From contig NC_079206.1 in assembly GCF_026745355.1 (NCBI RefSeq), positions 6,779,044 to 6,843,043 of the forward strand: a stretch of DNA of 64,000 nt, read 5' to 3'. Positions within the stretch are counted from its first letter, which is position 1; every line of letters begins with the position of its first letter. The notes under the pieces were generated by a model. That model was not told where the DNA came from. It made no database searches and saw only the letters and a program-made list of their open reading frames with translations. The stretch comes from Beta vulgaris subsp. vulgaris (lineage: Eukaryota; Streptophyta; Magnoliopsida; Caryophyllales; Amaranthaceae). Of this stretch, positions 21,364 through 31,400 are shown piece after piece. Position numbers and translations under genes: made by a program.

Positions 21364-22320
21364 CTACTAGAATCCCGAGTAGGTCCAATTAACGATACTT
21401 AGCCGTTTTCCGGATAAGTTAGTAGGATGCTCCTCTTATGACCGAGGAGGTGCCAATGAAAGAGTTTCTCGACTGGGAGGGGGGGGGGGTAATGAGCCCC
21501 ATGTTTCCTTAGGAGGTCTCACAACGCTACTCGGATCCCGAGTAAGTCCAATTAACGATACTTAGTCGTTTTTTTGGCTAAGTTAGCCGGATGGTCCTTT
21601 TATGATCGAGGAGGTGCCAATGAAAAAGTTTCTCAGACTCAGGGGGGCTAATGAGCCCCATGTTTCCCGAGGAGGTCTCATGACGCTACTCGGATCCCGA
21701 GTAGGTGCAATTAACGATACTTAGCCGTTTTTCGGCTAAGTAAGTAGGACGCTCCTCTTATGACCGAGGAGGTGCTAATGATGGAGTTTCTCGACTTGGG
21801 GGGGAGGGGGCTACTGAGCCCCATGTTGCCCAATGAGGTTTCACGATGCTACTCGGATCCCGAGTAGGTCCAATTAACGATACTTAGTCGTTTTTCGGAT
21901 AAGCTAGTAGGACGCTCCTCTTATGACCGAGGAGGTGCCAATGAAAGAGCTTCTCGACTTGGGGGGCTGATGAGCCCCATATTCTCCGAGGAGGTCTCAC
22001 GACGCTACTCGGATCCCGAGTAGGTCCAATTAACGATACTTAGCTGTTTTTCGGCTAAGTTGGTAGGACGCTCCTCTTACGACCGATGAGGTGTCAATGA
22101 AGGAATTTCTCGACTCGGGGGGGGGGGGGATAATGAGCCCCATGTTTCCCGATGAGGTCTCACGACACTACTAGGATTCCGAGTAGGTCCAATTAACGAT
22201 ACTTAGGCGTTTTTCAGCTAAATTAGTAGGACGCTCCTCTTATGACCGAGAAGGTGCCAATGAAAGAATTCTCGACTCGGGGGGGCTAATGAGCCTCGTG
22301 TTTCCCGAGGAGGTTCATTT
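21364..22320. repeat. Tandem array of ~160-bp stem-loop units
   Basis: Six clear units start at about 21364, 21528, 21686, 21849, 22005 and 22168 (spacing 156-164 bp). Each has up to four consecutive inverted repeats: CTACTCGG-ATC-CCGAGTAG; ACTTAGCCG-TTTTT-CGGCTAAGT (perfect at 21719-21741); CTCCTC-n8-GAGGAG; and GGGGCT-AATG-AGCCCC. Stems are better conserved than spacers. The units lie within the retrotransposon and are not protein-coding. Confidence 0.88.
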
Positions 22321-23720
22321 GTTTGCACTTAGCTATTTTCGCTAAGTAGAGTACTCCTGGCATGGCCGAGGAGGTAACGCGAGAGATGTGCTCGACTCGG
22401 GGGGATGATGAGCCCCTTGCTTGGCCGAGGAGATTGATTTGTTTGAGGCTGAGGAGGTTCATTCGTTTGCACTTAGCTATTTTCGCTAAGTGACAAGGCA
22501 CTCCTGGCATGGTCGAGGAGGTACCGTGAGATATATGCTCGACTCGGGGGGGGGGGGGTAATGAGCCCCTTGCTTGGCTGAGGATGTTGATTTGTTTGGA
22601 CAATGACAGTCGGTCGGGGCGCTCCTCCACGCCTGAGGGGATGCTATTGGAGAATTTTTTTTACTCAGTGGGATGACTAACATCATCATATACCTCCATC
22701 GAATGTATTTATTGGACCAGCTGATGGGTTCAAGCAATTAGCCCCATGCTGGATGAACGGATAGGGCAGCCTCATTCCTTCCCGAAGCTGTCGTCTACTG
22801 GATCCTGAGAAAGATTCCTAGTCTACAGTACCATGTTGGTCCCGGAAGGGGGGGGGAGGGTTCGAGATTGCGCCTTCTTTCTAGGTGCCCTGATATGCGA
22901 GAACCCCAAATGTTATGTTTTTTGAGGCCGACCTAGGTGGGCCTGATGGGGGAACCGAGATGACATTCCCGAGTGGGGCGAATCCCAAAATTTCTCGAGT
23001 GATGGACACAACGTTGTCCATTTTATCTTGCTAGCTAGGTCACTGAATTAGACCCTCAAATCTCCCGAGTTGGAGGAGAAGGATCCCCATATATTTCCAA
23101 GGGGGTATATATGTGTGGCTATTGAGCCAAGATAGGCAACGTGTTGGCTAGGACGGGGACCGAGGTGTAATGCGCCAACTCGGGGCTAATAAACCCTCCA
23201 CGGTGATCCCGAGTTGGGTGTTGAGCCCCCTGGCAGGGCCGAAAAGGGTAATGCACCAATTCGGGGGCCAATGAGCCCTTCATAGTAATCCCGAGTTGGA
23301 TGTTGAGATACTTAGCCAAATTTAGGCTAAGTGTTGGGCCCTTTTTTGGGGCCGAGAGGGTAATTATCTTCCGGAGATGTTCTCGACTCGGGGAGCCTAT
23401 AGGGACCTCGTGCTTCCTGAGGAGGTGTTAGGGGAGAAGTTCCCGATCGACTCCGGAGGGCTAATAAGCCTCAAGCTCACCGAGGAGGTCTCTTTTATCG
23501 GAACGACGCTACTCAGATGCCGAGTAGGTCCTAATAAGCGATACTTAGCCATTTTATGGCTAAGCTAGTTGGGGCACTCCTCTCACGATCTAGGGGGTGC
23601 CATTGGAGAAATTCTCGACTCGGGAGGCTAATGAGCCTCTGCTTTTCGAGGAGGTCTTTTTCGCCGCCGGAATGCCGCTACTCGGATGTGGAGTAAGGCA
23701 CAATAAATGATACTTAACCA
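22321..23720. repeat. Diverged continuation of the stem-loop array
   Basis: Partial units occur at about 22327 and 22469 (the first hairpin replaced; ACTTAGC/GCTAAGT kept), 23310 (ACTTAGCC/GGCTAAGT), 23512 and 23685. In the unit at 23512 the second stem is CTTAGCCA/TGGCTAAG (23544-23564) and the fourth GAGGCT/AGCCTC (23624-23639), both with paired base changes that keep the stem. Confidence 0.75.
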
Positions 23721-24495
23721 TTTTTGGATAAGTTGGTTGGGCTTTTTTTTCTGATGACCGAGCGTGATTGTTCACATTATGATTGTTGTTGATGGACTCT
23801 CGGGAGGGAGCCTCTCTTTTTGCTTCCTTAATTTCTCGCCGACAGGCTTATGTGCCGCCGCTCGACATTGAAGTGTCGAGTGATGCACAATTCATGATGG
23901 TAGCAAGCTAGGAAAGAGTCCTGAGAACCTGTTGAGGGCCCGAGTTGCATGTTCCTTATTTGTGCTTGTTGGATGGGGTCCCTTCACACTTTCTTTGAGG
24001 ATTTGTGATGCGCAAGTACTATCCACTAGACCCTTCTTGACTTGCTTCATGATTGTTGACAACTTGACATGCATTCTATTTCATCTTACACCAACTTGTT
24101 GTTGCAAAAAATCTTCTTAGTCCTTTTCTTCCCGAGCATCCTCCTTTCTACTTTGAGTGGAGTAAACTAGGCTTGAAGATGAGGCCCTTAGTTGAGTTGT
24201 GGCGTGTCGGCTAGGAGCTCTTGAATACTTCGTTGAATGTCTAGTTGAGCTAATCAAATATCCTCTCTGGATTAGTTGCAGTGACGCAGGTGGATTTAGA
24301 GGAAATTAGTTCCAGAATTAAGGTTGTTCTGCTCATCTCGAGAGGTAGATCACTCGTCTTCCTAATGAGTTGGTTCCACACTAGGTTTGGTATGAGGACA
24401 TGATGGGAGCTCTTCGATCCAGGTGAAAAGCCCTTGTCTTCCTTCAGTCGGGTGCCATGTTTCTCTTGGTATGTGATTTTAAGATGTAGCATCCA

Positions 24496-24509
24496 CACAG
24501 ACGGCGCCA
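24496..24509 (-). other. Primer-binding site (minus strand)
   Basis: The minus strand reads TGGCGCCGTCTGTG three bases after the LTR end (24513). The tRNA partner is not assigned here. Confidence 0.65.
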
Positions 24510-24512
24510 AGC

Positions 24513-24909
24513 CGTTTATGCCTGGAAACTGTCAAAGGTAAGTGTAGTGTTGAGTCTTGAAATACCAAGAAGGTCAAAAGACCTGAAGAAGAGGTCTCCG
24601 ATAATCTTGCAAAATACAATGAAAAACTGCCCGGGGGTGTTCTCAGGAAAGCCCTCCGACGCTCAAGTCATTTGAGATTGAGGTAGAGAGAGAAAATGAG
24701 TAAATGTAGAGAGAGATGCTCTGGCTTTTTGTAGGTGAGAATTCCATACCTTTGTCTGATGAGACAACCCCTATTTGTAGAGGATGACACATGTAATAAA
24801 TGAGGGCATTTTAATCAGCTCTAGGTGGTGGAGGATTGTGTTCCCTAGAGGTAGAGGTATTTTAGTAACTTCGTCATAGATGGGTCAGTCCAGGAAATGG
24901 GCCCAAACA
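24513..24909 (-). repeat. 5' LTR (minus strand) of hairpin-array element
   Basis: Plus strand from CGTTTATGCC (TG changed to CG) to GGGCCCAAACA. The TATA position is altered (CTATTTGTAG near 24771), so this copy's promoter may be weakened. Confidence 0.8.
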
Positions 24910-24944
24910 CCTATGTGTTCTATTCTATGTCGGCTGAGTCATTA

Positions 24945-25310
24945 CTAAAGATGGAAAAACCCGACTCGACTCACCAACCCGACCCAAATCCCCACTCAAT
25001 TATAATAGCGGTTTAGGTTGAAATTTTCAACCCGTTTAATTACATGTTAGGTTGACCTAACCTAACCCAACCCATTTAGTTAATTACATGTCGGGTTGAC
25101 CCAACCCAACCTATTTAATTAAATTGGTTGGGTTATCAGGCTAAATTCACAACTAGAGCTGGGCATGGGTCGGGCCGGCACGACACGACACGATTTGAGC
25201 CCGGCCCAGCACGAGTCCTAATTAATCTACACACTTCACTTTGAGACAGAATCAAGAAAAAAGTGCAAAAGTATGAGAGATAAACTAAAAAGGCGGAGAG
25301 AGAAACTGAA
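24945..25310. mobile_element. Relics of hAT-like elements
   Basis: Repeated AACCCAACCC/GGGTTGACC phrases occur at about 24960-25135. A left-end-like TAGAGCTGGGCATGGGTCGG follows at 25154, with GC-rich subterminal repeats. No matching right end or TSD was found, so these are truncated copies. Confidence 0.4.
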
Positions 25311-25319
25311 GACAACACG

Positions 25320-25465
25320 GGTTATTTTATGGCTTAAGAAGCGGGAAGCGTTTAGCCCATAAACTGTAGCCCTTAGTAAAAGGGTTGTGGTTACCCCAAA
25401 AATCGCAGCTTAAGGGTTGCTTTTTGCAATAAACCGTAACCCTTGCCCTTTTTTTTGCACTAGTG
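25320..25465 (-). mobile_element. Terminal fragment of a CACTA element
   Basis: Read on the minus strand it begins CACTAGTGCAAAAAAAAGGG, a typical CACTA terminus, followed by subterminal repeats of the type AAGGGTT. The other end is missing. Confidence 0.5.
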
Positions 25466-26079
25466 AAATTTTATAAGGTTATGATACACTTATATGAGCT
25501 ATGTGAAGGTAATGAAAAAATAATAATAACAAAATATAATATAGAGTTCGTTGTATGATCGAACTTCAGTGAGGCTCTCACATACAAGTTTATTACCAAC
25601 AAAATTGATCAATATGTTGGATGACGTTACATGAGAAATTAGGTTTTAGTATAAGATTAATTCCTTCTGTAACTTTTCATTTTGTTCATCGGAAATATTT
25701 TAATCAAGCATAAAAAAATCTGACCATGTTTAATATTTATTATATACAAATTCTTGGGTTTAATTATATCACCATAATTTACGGTGTAACAACTCACAAA
25801 CTACCACCTCTTCTGTAAAAAAAAACTCAAATAACATGAAATTCATGTCATTATTTGTATAGTCCATGTCATTCTTGTTGAAATTTATATCATTGTACAT
25901 GTCATACAATCTTTACCAAATCGTACCTAGAGCTAAGTTCCTTCATTCGAAGTGACCCCTCACTAGACCTCTCTTTCTCCTCTAGCACCCCATTCTCTTT
26001 CTCTAACTCCTTCAGTAATCCCAAGTCAGATGCCTATCCCCCAATTCTAGTTGCTTGGGAGCCGCCTTCTAGTCATTTC
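25466..26079. other. Intergenic DNA, no gene seen
   Basis: AT-rich with no recognisable frame or terminal repeats. Confidence 0.5.
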
Positions 26080-26590
26080 ACAAACTCTACTTTGATGGTT
26101 CAGTTTGTTCCTCTTCCGCAGTCGCTAGCTGGTATCATCATCAGAAATCACCAAAGTAAAACCCTCCAGACAATTACTTATAACCTCGGTTTTACCCAAA
26201 TGCATATTGTCGAGGCCACAATACTCCAACAAGGCCTCCTGCAACCGCGTGAACTCAATGCATAAATGTTGCAAATTAAAGGAGATAATCTGCTGGTCAT
26301 AAATTGTGTCAACAATGTCTGGCCTCTCCCTTGGCAAATTGTTCCCCTTATTCAAGACATTCAAGCGCTCCTTACTCGATTTCAGGATTGGAATCTCCAT
26401 CACATTTTTAAAGAGGCAAATCAAGCCGCAAACTTGATTGCAAATGTTGGGCATTTGATTTCATCTTCAATGAACTTAGATATTAATAGCTCTTCCTTCT
26501 TACAAACCATACTTGTAAATGATGTATTAGGGGTTCTTCTCGTGCGGAGGGTTTCCTAATTCTTTCCTTTTTCCTTACCCAAAAAAAAAG
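26080..26590 (+). pseudogene. LINE-derived RNase H-like domain, 5'-truncated
   Basis: The frame at 26266-26559 shows the C-terminal part of a plant RNase H-like (RVT_3) domain: IKGDNLLVINCVN, then LLTRFQDWNLHHIFKEANQAAN. Just upstream, frame-shifted DNA matches the N-terminal half (FDGS near 26090, later the equivalent of IVEATILQQGLLQ near 26200). It stops shortly before an A run at 26581-26589. This domain is common at the end of plant LINE ORF2 and in derived genes. Lack of one continuous frame and the A tail point to a dead LINE copy. Confidence 0.6.
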
Positions 26591-26949
26591 TTCTGGTGTA
26601 ACATGTTACACTCAATAAGCACTCATTGATATCCTTGTGATTTGGTGTTTTACATTGATAACTTGTGTGTGTGTTTTTTTTTTTTACTATCATTGATAAC
26701 TTTAAACTCATTGTAATCCAAACATGACCATAGTTATGTTGTATGGTCAAATATTCGTTACGATATGTGACATTACAATTGCTTGATTGTAATGATTTTA
26801 GTTTGAGTGTTCGTGACATTAATAATTATCTATAATTTCTAAACCTGTTAGCTAACAATTCACAAAAAGACCTTTCTTGGCAACTCTTTTTGGATTTTAG
26901 ATTCACTCTTAGCATTCATCCTCCTTCCACTCTGCCTGTAGGGTGTGAC

Positions 26950-27895
26950 TAGGGATGGCAACGGATCGGATCTGGACCGGGTCCAGGTGGACCTGGATCC
27001 AGATCCGTTTTCAGACCCTGGATCCAGATCCGACCCGGATCCACCAGGTCCAAGAAAGTTGGACCCAGATCCAGATCCGACGGATCCTGCGAATCCGGGT
27101 CCAAAACGGGTCCGACGTAATACGTTAGGGATTAAAATAAACACAATACATTAGGGATTAAAATTAGGGATTAAAACAAAATCCGGAACTAGTATGTTAG
27201 GGATTAAGTCCACAGACCACAACCATACAAATGAAGCAACCACCACCACAATACAACCAGTCAACCAAGCGGCCACGTCGGAAAATATGAAACACTAGGG
27301 ATTAAAATAAACGCCCTGAACATATGAAACATTAGGGATTAAAATAAAAGAGAGAGAAATACCTAAGAAACGTTGGAGAAACAGTGGAGAAACGCGCCGG
27401 AACTGGTGGAGAGCACGCAGAAAACCGTCGCCGGAACTGATGGAGACCGCGCAGAAAACCGTCGCTGGAACTGGTGGAGAGCGCGCAGAAAACCGTCGCC
27501 GGAACTGGTGGAGAGTGCGCAGAAAACCGTCGCCGGAAGTTGGTGGAGAAGAAACGCATGGAACCGGTTGGTACTTGGTAGCATCCAGCAGGAGGGAGAC
27601 GGACTAGGGTTTTACGTGTTTAGGACTTTAGGTAGAACTCAGAAGCTTAGTAAATTAGGAAACTTAGACATTAGGACACTAAAATGGACCTGCCAGCTGC
27701 TAGCCCAATGTCGCCATTTTGTTTAAAAATACGGATCTGCGGATTCGGGTCTGGGTCTAGTATGCATATCCGGACCCGGATCCGTGATCTAACAAATGGA
27801 TCCGGATCCGACCCGGATCCAACGGGTCCACAATTTCAGGCTCCAGGCCCGAAAAAACGGGTCCGGGCCGGGTCCAGGATTCGCTGCCATCCCTA
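26950..27895. mobile_element. hAT element with both ends, non-autonomous
   Basis: Left end TAGGGATGGCAACGG and right end CTGCCATCCCTA are flanked by the 8-bp TSD GGTGTGAC (26942-26949, 27896-27903). Subterminal regions are packed with GGATCC, GGGTCC and CAGATCC motifs, as in Ac-like elements with clustered transposase sites. The interior lacks transposase, has several copies of ATTAGGGATTAAAATAAA, and a 34-bp minisatellite. Confidence 0.8.
27395..27545. repeat. 34-bp minisatellite inside hAT element
   Basis: About 4.5 copies of a unit built from CGCCGGAACTGGTGGAGAG and CGCAGAAAACCGT. The period is not a multiple of three, so overlapping frames on both strands stay open but change frame at each repeat. 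That explains the several spurious short proteins here. Confidence 0.8.
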
Positions 27896-27903
27896 GGTGT
27901 GAC

Positions 27904-28390
27904 GGAGCATCGAATCATCGAATTATTTTAGGTGTAGAATTATAAATATATTGTGTAATATTTTGTATTATCTTTTTTATTCTTAATATAATTATGATTA
28001 AGAATCTTTTTGTACAAACACTATATGTATGAGATAATAAGAACTCTCCAAATTGAGGACATTTACACAGTAACAATATTAACGGTCAAATATATACGTT
28101 GGAGACTGAAAAGATATATATCAGAATATTAAGAAATAATATTGAAAATTCTGAATCAAGTGGGAGAAAGTGACTATGCTATACTCCTTATTCTTTACAT
28201 GATATACTAGTATTCACAAAGAAGAAGGAATGAAACAAATACATATAAAGAAAACCCATCAGAAACATGCCACATTTATTTCGGAAGTAGTATCAATTTA
28301 GTTAGTTGTCAACGCTCCTCTTCCCCCACCTGTTAATTGTGCTTGCTTTGTCAGCTAGTTCTAAAAACCACTCAATTATCAAACTTTATG
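27904..28390. other. Upstream region of FAO-A
   Basis: No frame or repeat ends recognised. It holds whatever distal promoter FAO-A uses. Confidence 0.4.
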
Positions 28391-28393
28391 TAC

Positions 28394-28403
28394 TATATAT
28401 ATA
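28394..28403 (+). promoter_or_regulatory. TATA box of FAO-A
   Basis: TATATATATA followed by CAACA, 104 bp before the ATG. FAO-B has the matching TATATATACAACA at the same distance. Confidence 0.6.
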
Positions 28404-28497
28404 CAACATAATATAGCTTAAATTAGATCATTCTTTTTTCCTGTAACACCCTACTATAGTGTACTATATTTCATTTTATTCACACAAAGGAAAAAAA

Positions 28498-31400
28498 ATG
28501 AGTACGGAAATGGGTGATATTAGGCATTATGAGAATGCAAATATCCTCACAAACAAAAAGGGAGAGGAGTTAGTAATAGATTTAGGAAGCATAGATACAC
28601 AAAGCCTTTTGATGGAAGGAGAGATACAAACTTATACAAATATATTGTCTGCTAGGGAGATGGACTCTCTTACTGCCCTTTGTGACACCATCTTACCGGC
28701 CGTCGATCCGCCGGAGAATACGGCCGATGAGTCCCTCGTCCGGTTTTACAAAACTTCTGCCTCCATGGCTGGGACTCCTGAGCATGTAGGCTCCCTTGAC
28801 CTTCTATTTTCTCCCAATTTTTATAACTACAATTCATACGTCAAATACAAGTTTTATCTCTTGAGTATCTAAACTCTTGTTTTTGTTCTTTTTATAATGC
28901 TTTTTTTTTTTTAATCGCTATAGAATATAGTATGGTACTTTAATTTTATTCGCTTTTATAGCCATGCCAGCCGCAAAACATAGCAGGTCCAAAAAATGGC
29001 TTTCGAATTTTCTTCATATACAAGTTTCCTCTTATTAATATTTTCTACCTTCGTTAATTATTTGCTGGGGTCGAAATTTGGCTTTCAAATTTTCTTCATA
29101 TACTTCGTGATGGAAATTACAATTAATAATGCAAAAACCAATATCAGTAACAATAACACACATTGTTCTCCTTGCGTGGAGGATCTCCAGTGGCGGATCC
29201 AAAATAACATATTAGTGGGTGCAAAATATTTTTTCCATTATTTTAATAGATGTAAATTGTCCAAATTCTACATAAATAAAACTAAAATTTTGACTGAAAA
29301 ATACTACATATTAAGATATAAGTGGGGTCAAATGACCCCACACCTCAAAGAATAGCTCCGCTCCTGAGGATCTCCTAATATTTTTTTCTTACTTTATAAA
29401 AAAACAATAATACACACTCTCTTTAACCTATATTCCTCCTTTCTTTTTTAAATATAATGTTTTTCTTATTTAAGAATTTCATATTAATTGCAACGTTTCG
29501 TATGTACTTTCTTCAATTTTGAAAGATGGAAACTCGGACAGTAGACACATAATTTTTTTAAAAAAATATTGCACTGTGATTTATGCTTTCTACCCAACCC
29601 CCCAAGAAAAAGTAGTTTCATATTTCTTTTAGGGCAGTTGAAAAGTTTGTTAGAGTTTAGAGTAACACAAAAAAAGTAGTATAATGCTTTATGTAGAAAT
29701 TTTGAAGTGAAAGAACACGTACTACCTTGTGTCATGACGAATACTATGACTAACACTTTATTGATTTGTGTGTATGAATTGAAGTTAGGAAGGATGATAA
29801 GCCACAGACTTCGGCATCATGTGTTCTTAATCCGATTTCTTCTATTTATGTTGTCAACGAGGTTGGGAACTTTTGTATTTGGAGGAATACACAGCTTGTC
29901 CATTTGTTTCCCATTTTTCCTCAAGTTCTCCGAACTATCCCTTGAAAAACGCCAACATATTTTGCTCTCTTTATCTACTAGTTGCTTCATTTTATTTCGG
30001 ATGGCCTTCGTTGGCATCAAGCTCCTTGTTCTTCTGGCCTTCTTTACTCAGGTATACCTCTAATTCCCTCATTTTATTATTACAAAATAAGCTAAGGATA
30101 AGACATTAATTGCTTGATCATATTATTCGTCAACACTTGAGTATTTATACAAGCTTTGAAAACGTAAGATAGGAAATAATCTTTTAAAGATAATACTACG
30201 AAACACTCCTAAGATATTATTCTCCTAACATTACATGTGGAAAATATATCGTACTTCCTCCATTCTGTTTTTGAATGAAACATTGGGTGAAATGATACTA
30301 TTTATTGATCAATTTTGACTCTAATTTATCGCTATTATATAAAGAAAAACATAGTCGAGTGGGATCTTCTTGTTATATTCGTCTCGATGCATACTATCAA
30401 ATTATAACTTTTTTATATTTTTTACGTGTACATAATTAAAGATATTAATGATTAAAAAAGCACATTGAGTTGTGTGAAAAAGCAAATATTTCATTTAAAA
30501 CAGAAATGAGAAATTATAAATATATTTAATATCTCGTATCTCTATTTCCCTAACATATTCATATCTGTTTATCTACAAATCAGTTTGTTTGAAGATTTTT
30601 TTTGCTTGATGTTTTCATTACCTTTGGCAACTGTGAGACGTATATGTAACAGTTAGAAAATGCAGATACATTGTACCGAGAGTAAGGTACCAATATAAGT
30701 ACTAGAAATTGCACAGCAGCTGATGATAGTCTAATAATGGTATTGGCATCACCTCCAATCTCAGAGATCACGGGATCGAGTCTCACCCCTTGTAAGGAGA
30801 GATCCTCAATTTCATCCCTTCATTGCAAGAGATTTCATCTTACCTTAAAAAGTACTAGAAATTGCAACATACACCTTATAAAGTCATGTGATACAAGTTT
30901 GATAACCGCCTAAAAATAAAGGGAAAAATAATTAACTTGTTTGTTATTGGTTATTTATGTGTAAAAAAATATTCACGTGAACATTGTTTATTTCGTTTCA
31001 ATGATTATACTTTTAAAAGGATTTTTCTGACCTATGTCACAAGGCATAGATTAAGATCATCAAAAAACCCTTTATAAGATATAATATACAAAAAGTTTCC
31101 ATTTCAATTCCAACCAAACTTAAAAAACTTATATGATTATCTCGATTTTAAGTATCTATCCTTATTTATTATCCAACAAATAGAATCTTGTTGTACCATA
31201 TTTTTCCGAAATGTAATCTTGAAATTCTTAATCTATGCCTTATGAAATAGGTTAGAAATCCTTTTTTAAATATAAACTTATTAAGTTTACTCATTGATAA
31301 CTAATGATATTAATGTTAAAAGTTTTTCCATTTTCACGTACGAAAGAAAATTATGTAGATTGAAAAAGAAACAAAAGATACTATTATTAGACAGAGTTTT

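Larger units (their letters stand above)
20807..24909 (-). mobile_element. Non-coding LTR element with internal hairpin array
   Basis: Direct repeats 20807-21205 and 24513-24909 (about 0.4 kb each) are flanked by the 5-bp TSD CCTAT (20802-20806, 24910-24914). On the minus strand the right LTR is followed by TGGCGCCGTCTGTG (24496-24509), a PBS type I associate with Ty3 Athila/Tat-like elements, and the left LTR is preceded by GGCGTGGGGCTAAT, a polypurine-like tract. No gag or pol is present; the 3.3-kb interior is mostly a tandem array of stem-loop-rich units. LTR divergence is visibly greater than in the copia element at 6.8 kb, so this insertion is older. Confidence 0.82.

Noticed and set aside
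21364..22320. CRISPR-like regular array
   Set aside because: Plant-type DNA; the units are 160-bp tandem repeats without unique spacers, and no cas genes are present.
22286..22737. Open frames of 83-114 aa on the minus strand
   Set aside because: They lie in the stem-loop repeats, their peptides repeat with the DNA unit, and no domain is seen.
25783..26603. GGTGTAACA direct repeat as TSD of the RNase H-bearing LINE relic
   Set aside because: The right copy is separated from the A run by five bases and the left copy lies far from any LINE-like sequence; probably chance.
27332..27726. Several overlapping frames of 70-117 aa
   Set aside because: They arise from a 34-bp GC-rich repeat inside a hAT element, reading in different frames per unit.
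28459..28497. Upstream extension of FAO-A exon 1
   Set aside because: It would need a GTG start and adds no conserved residues; the ATG at 28498 is the first in frame.
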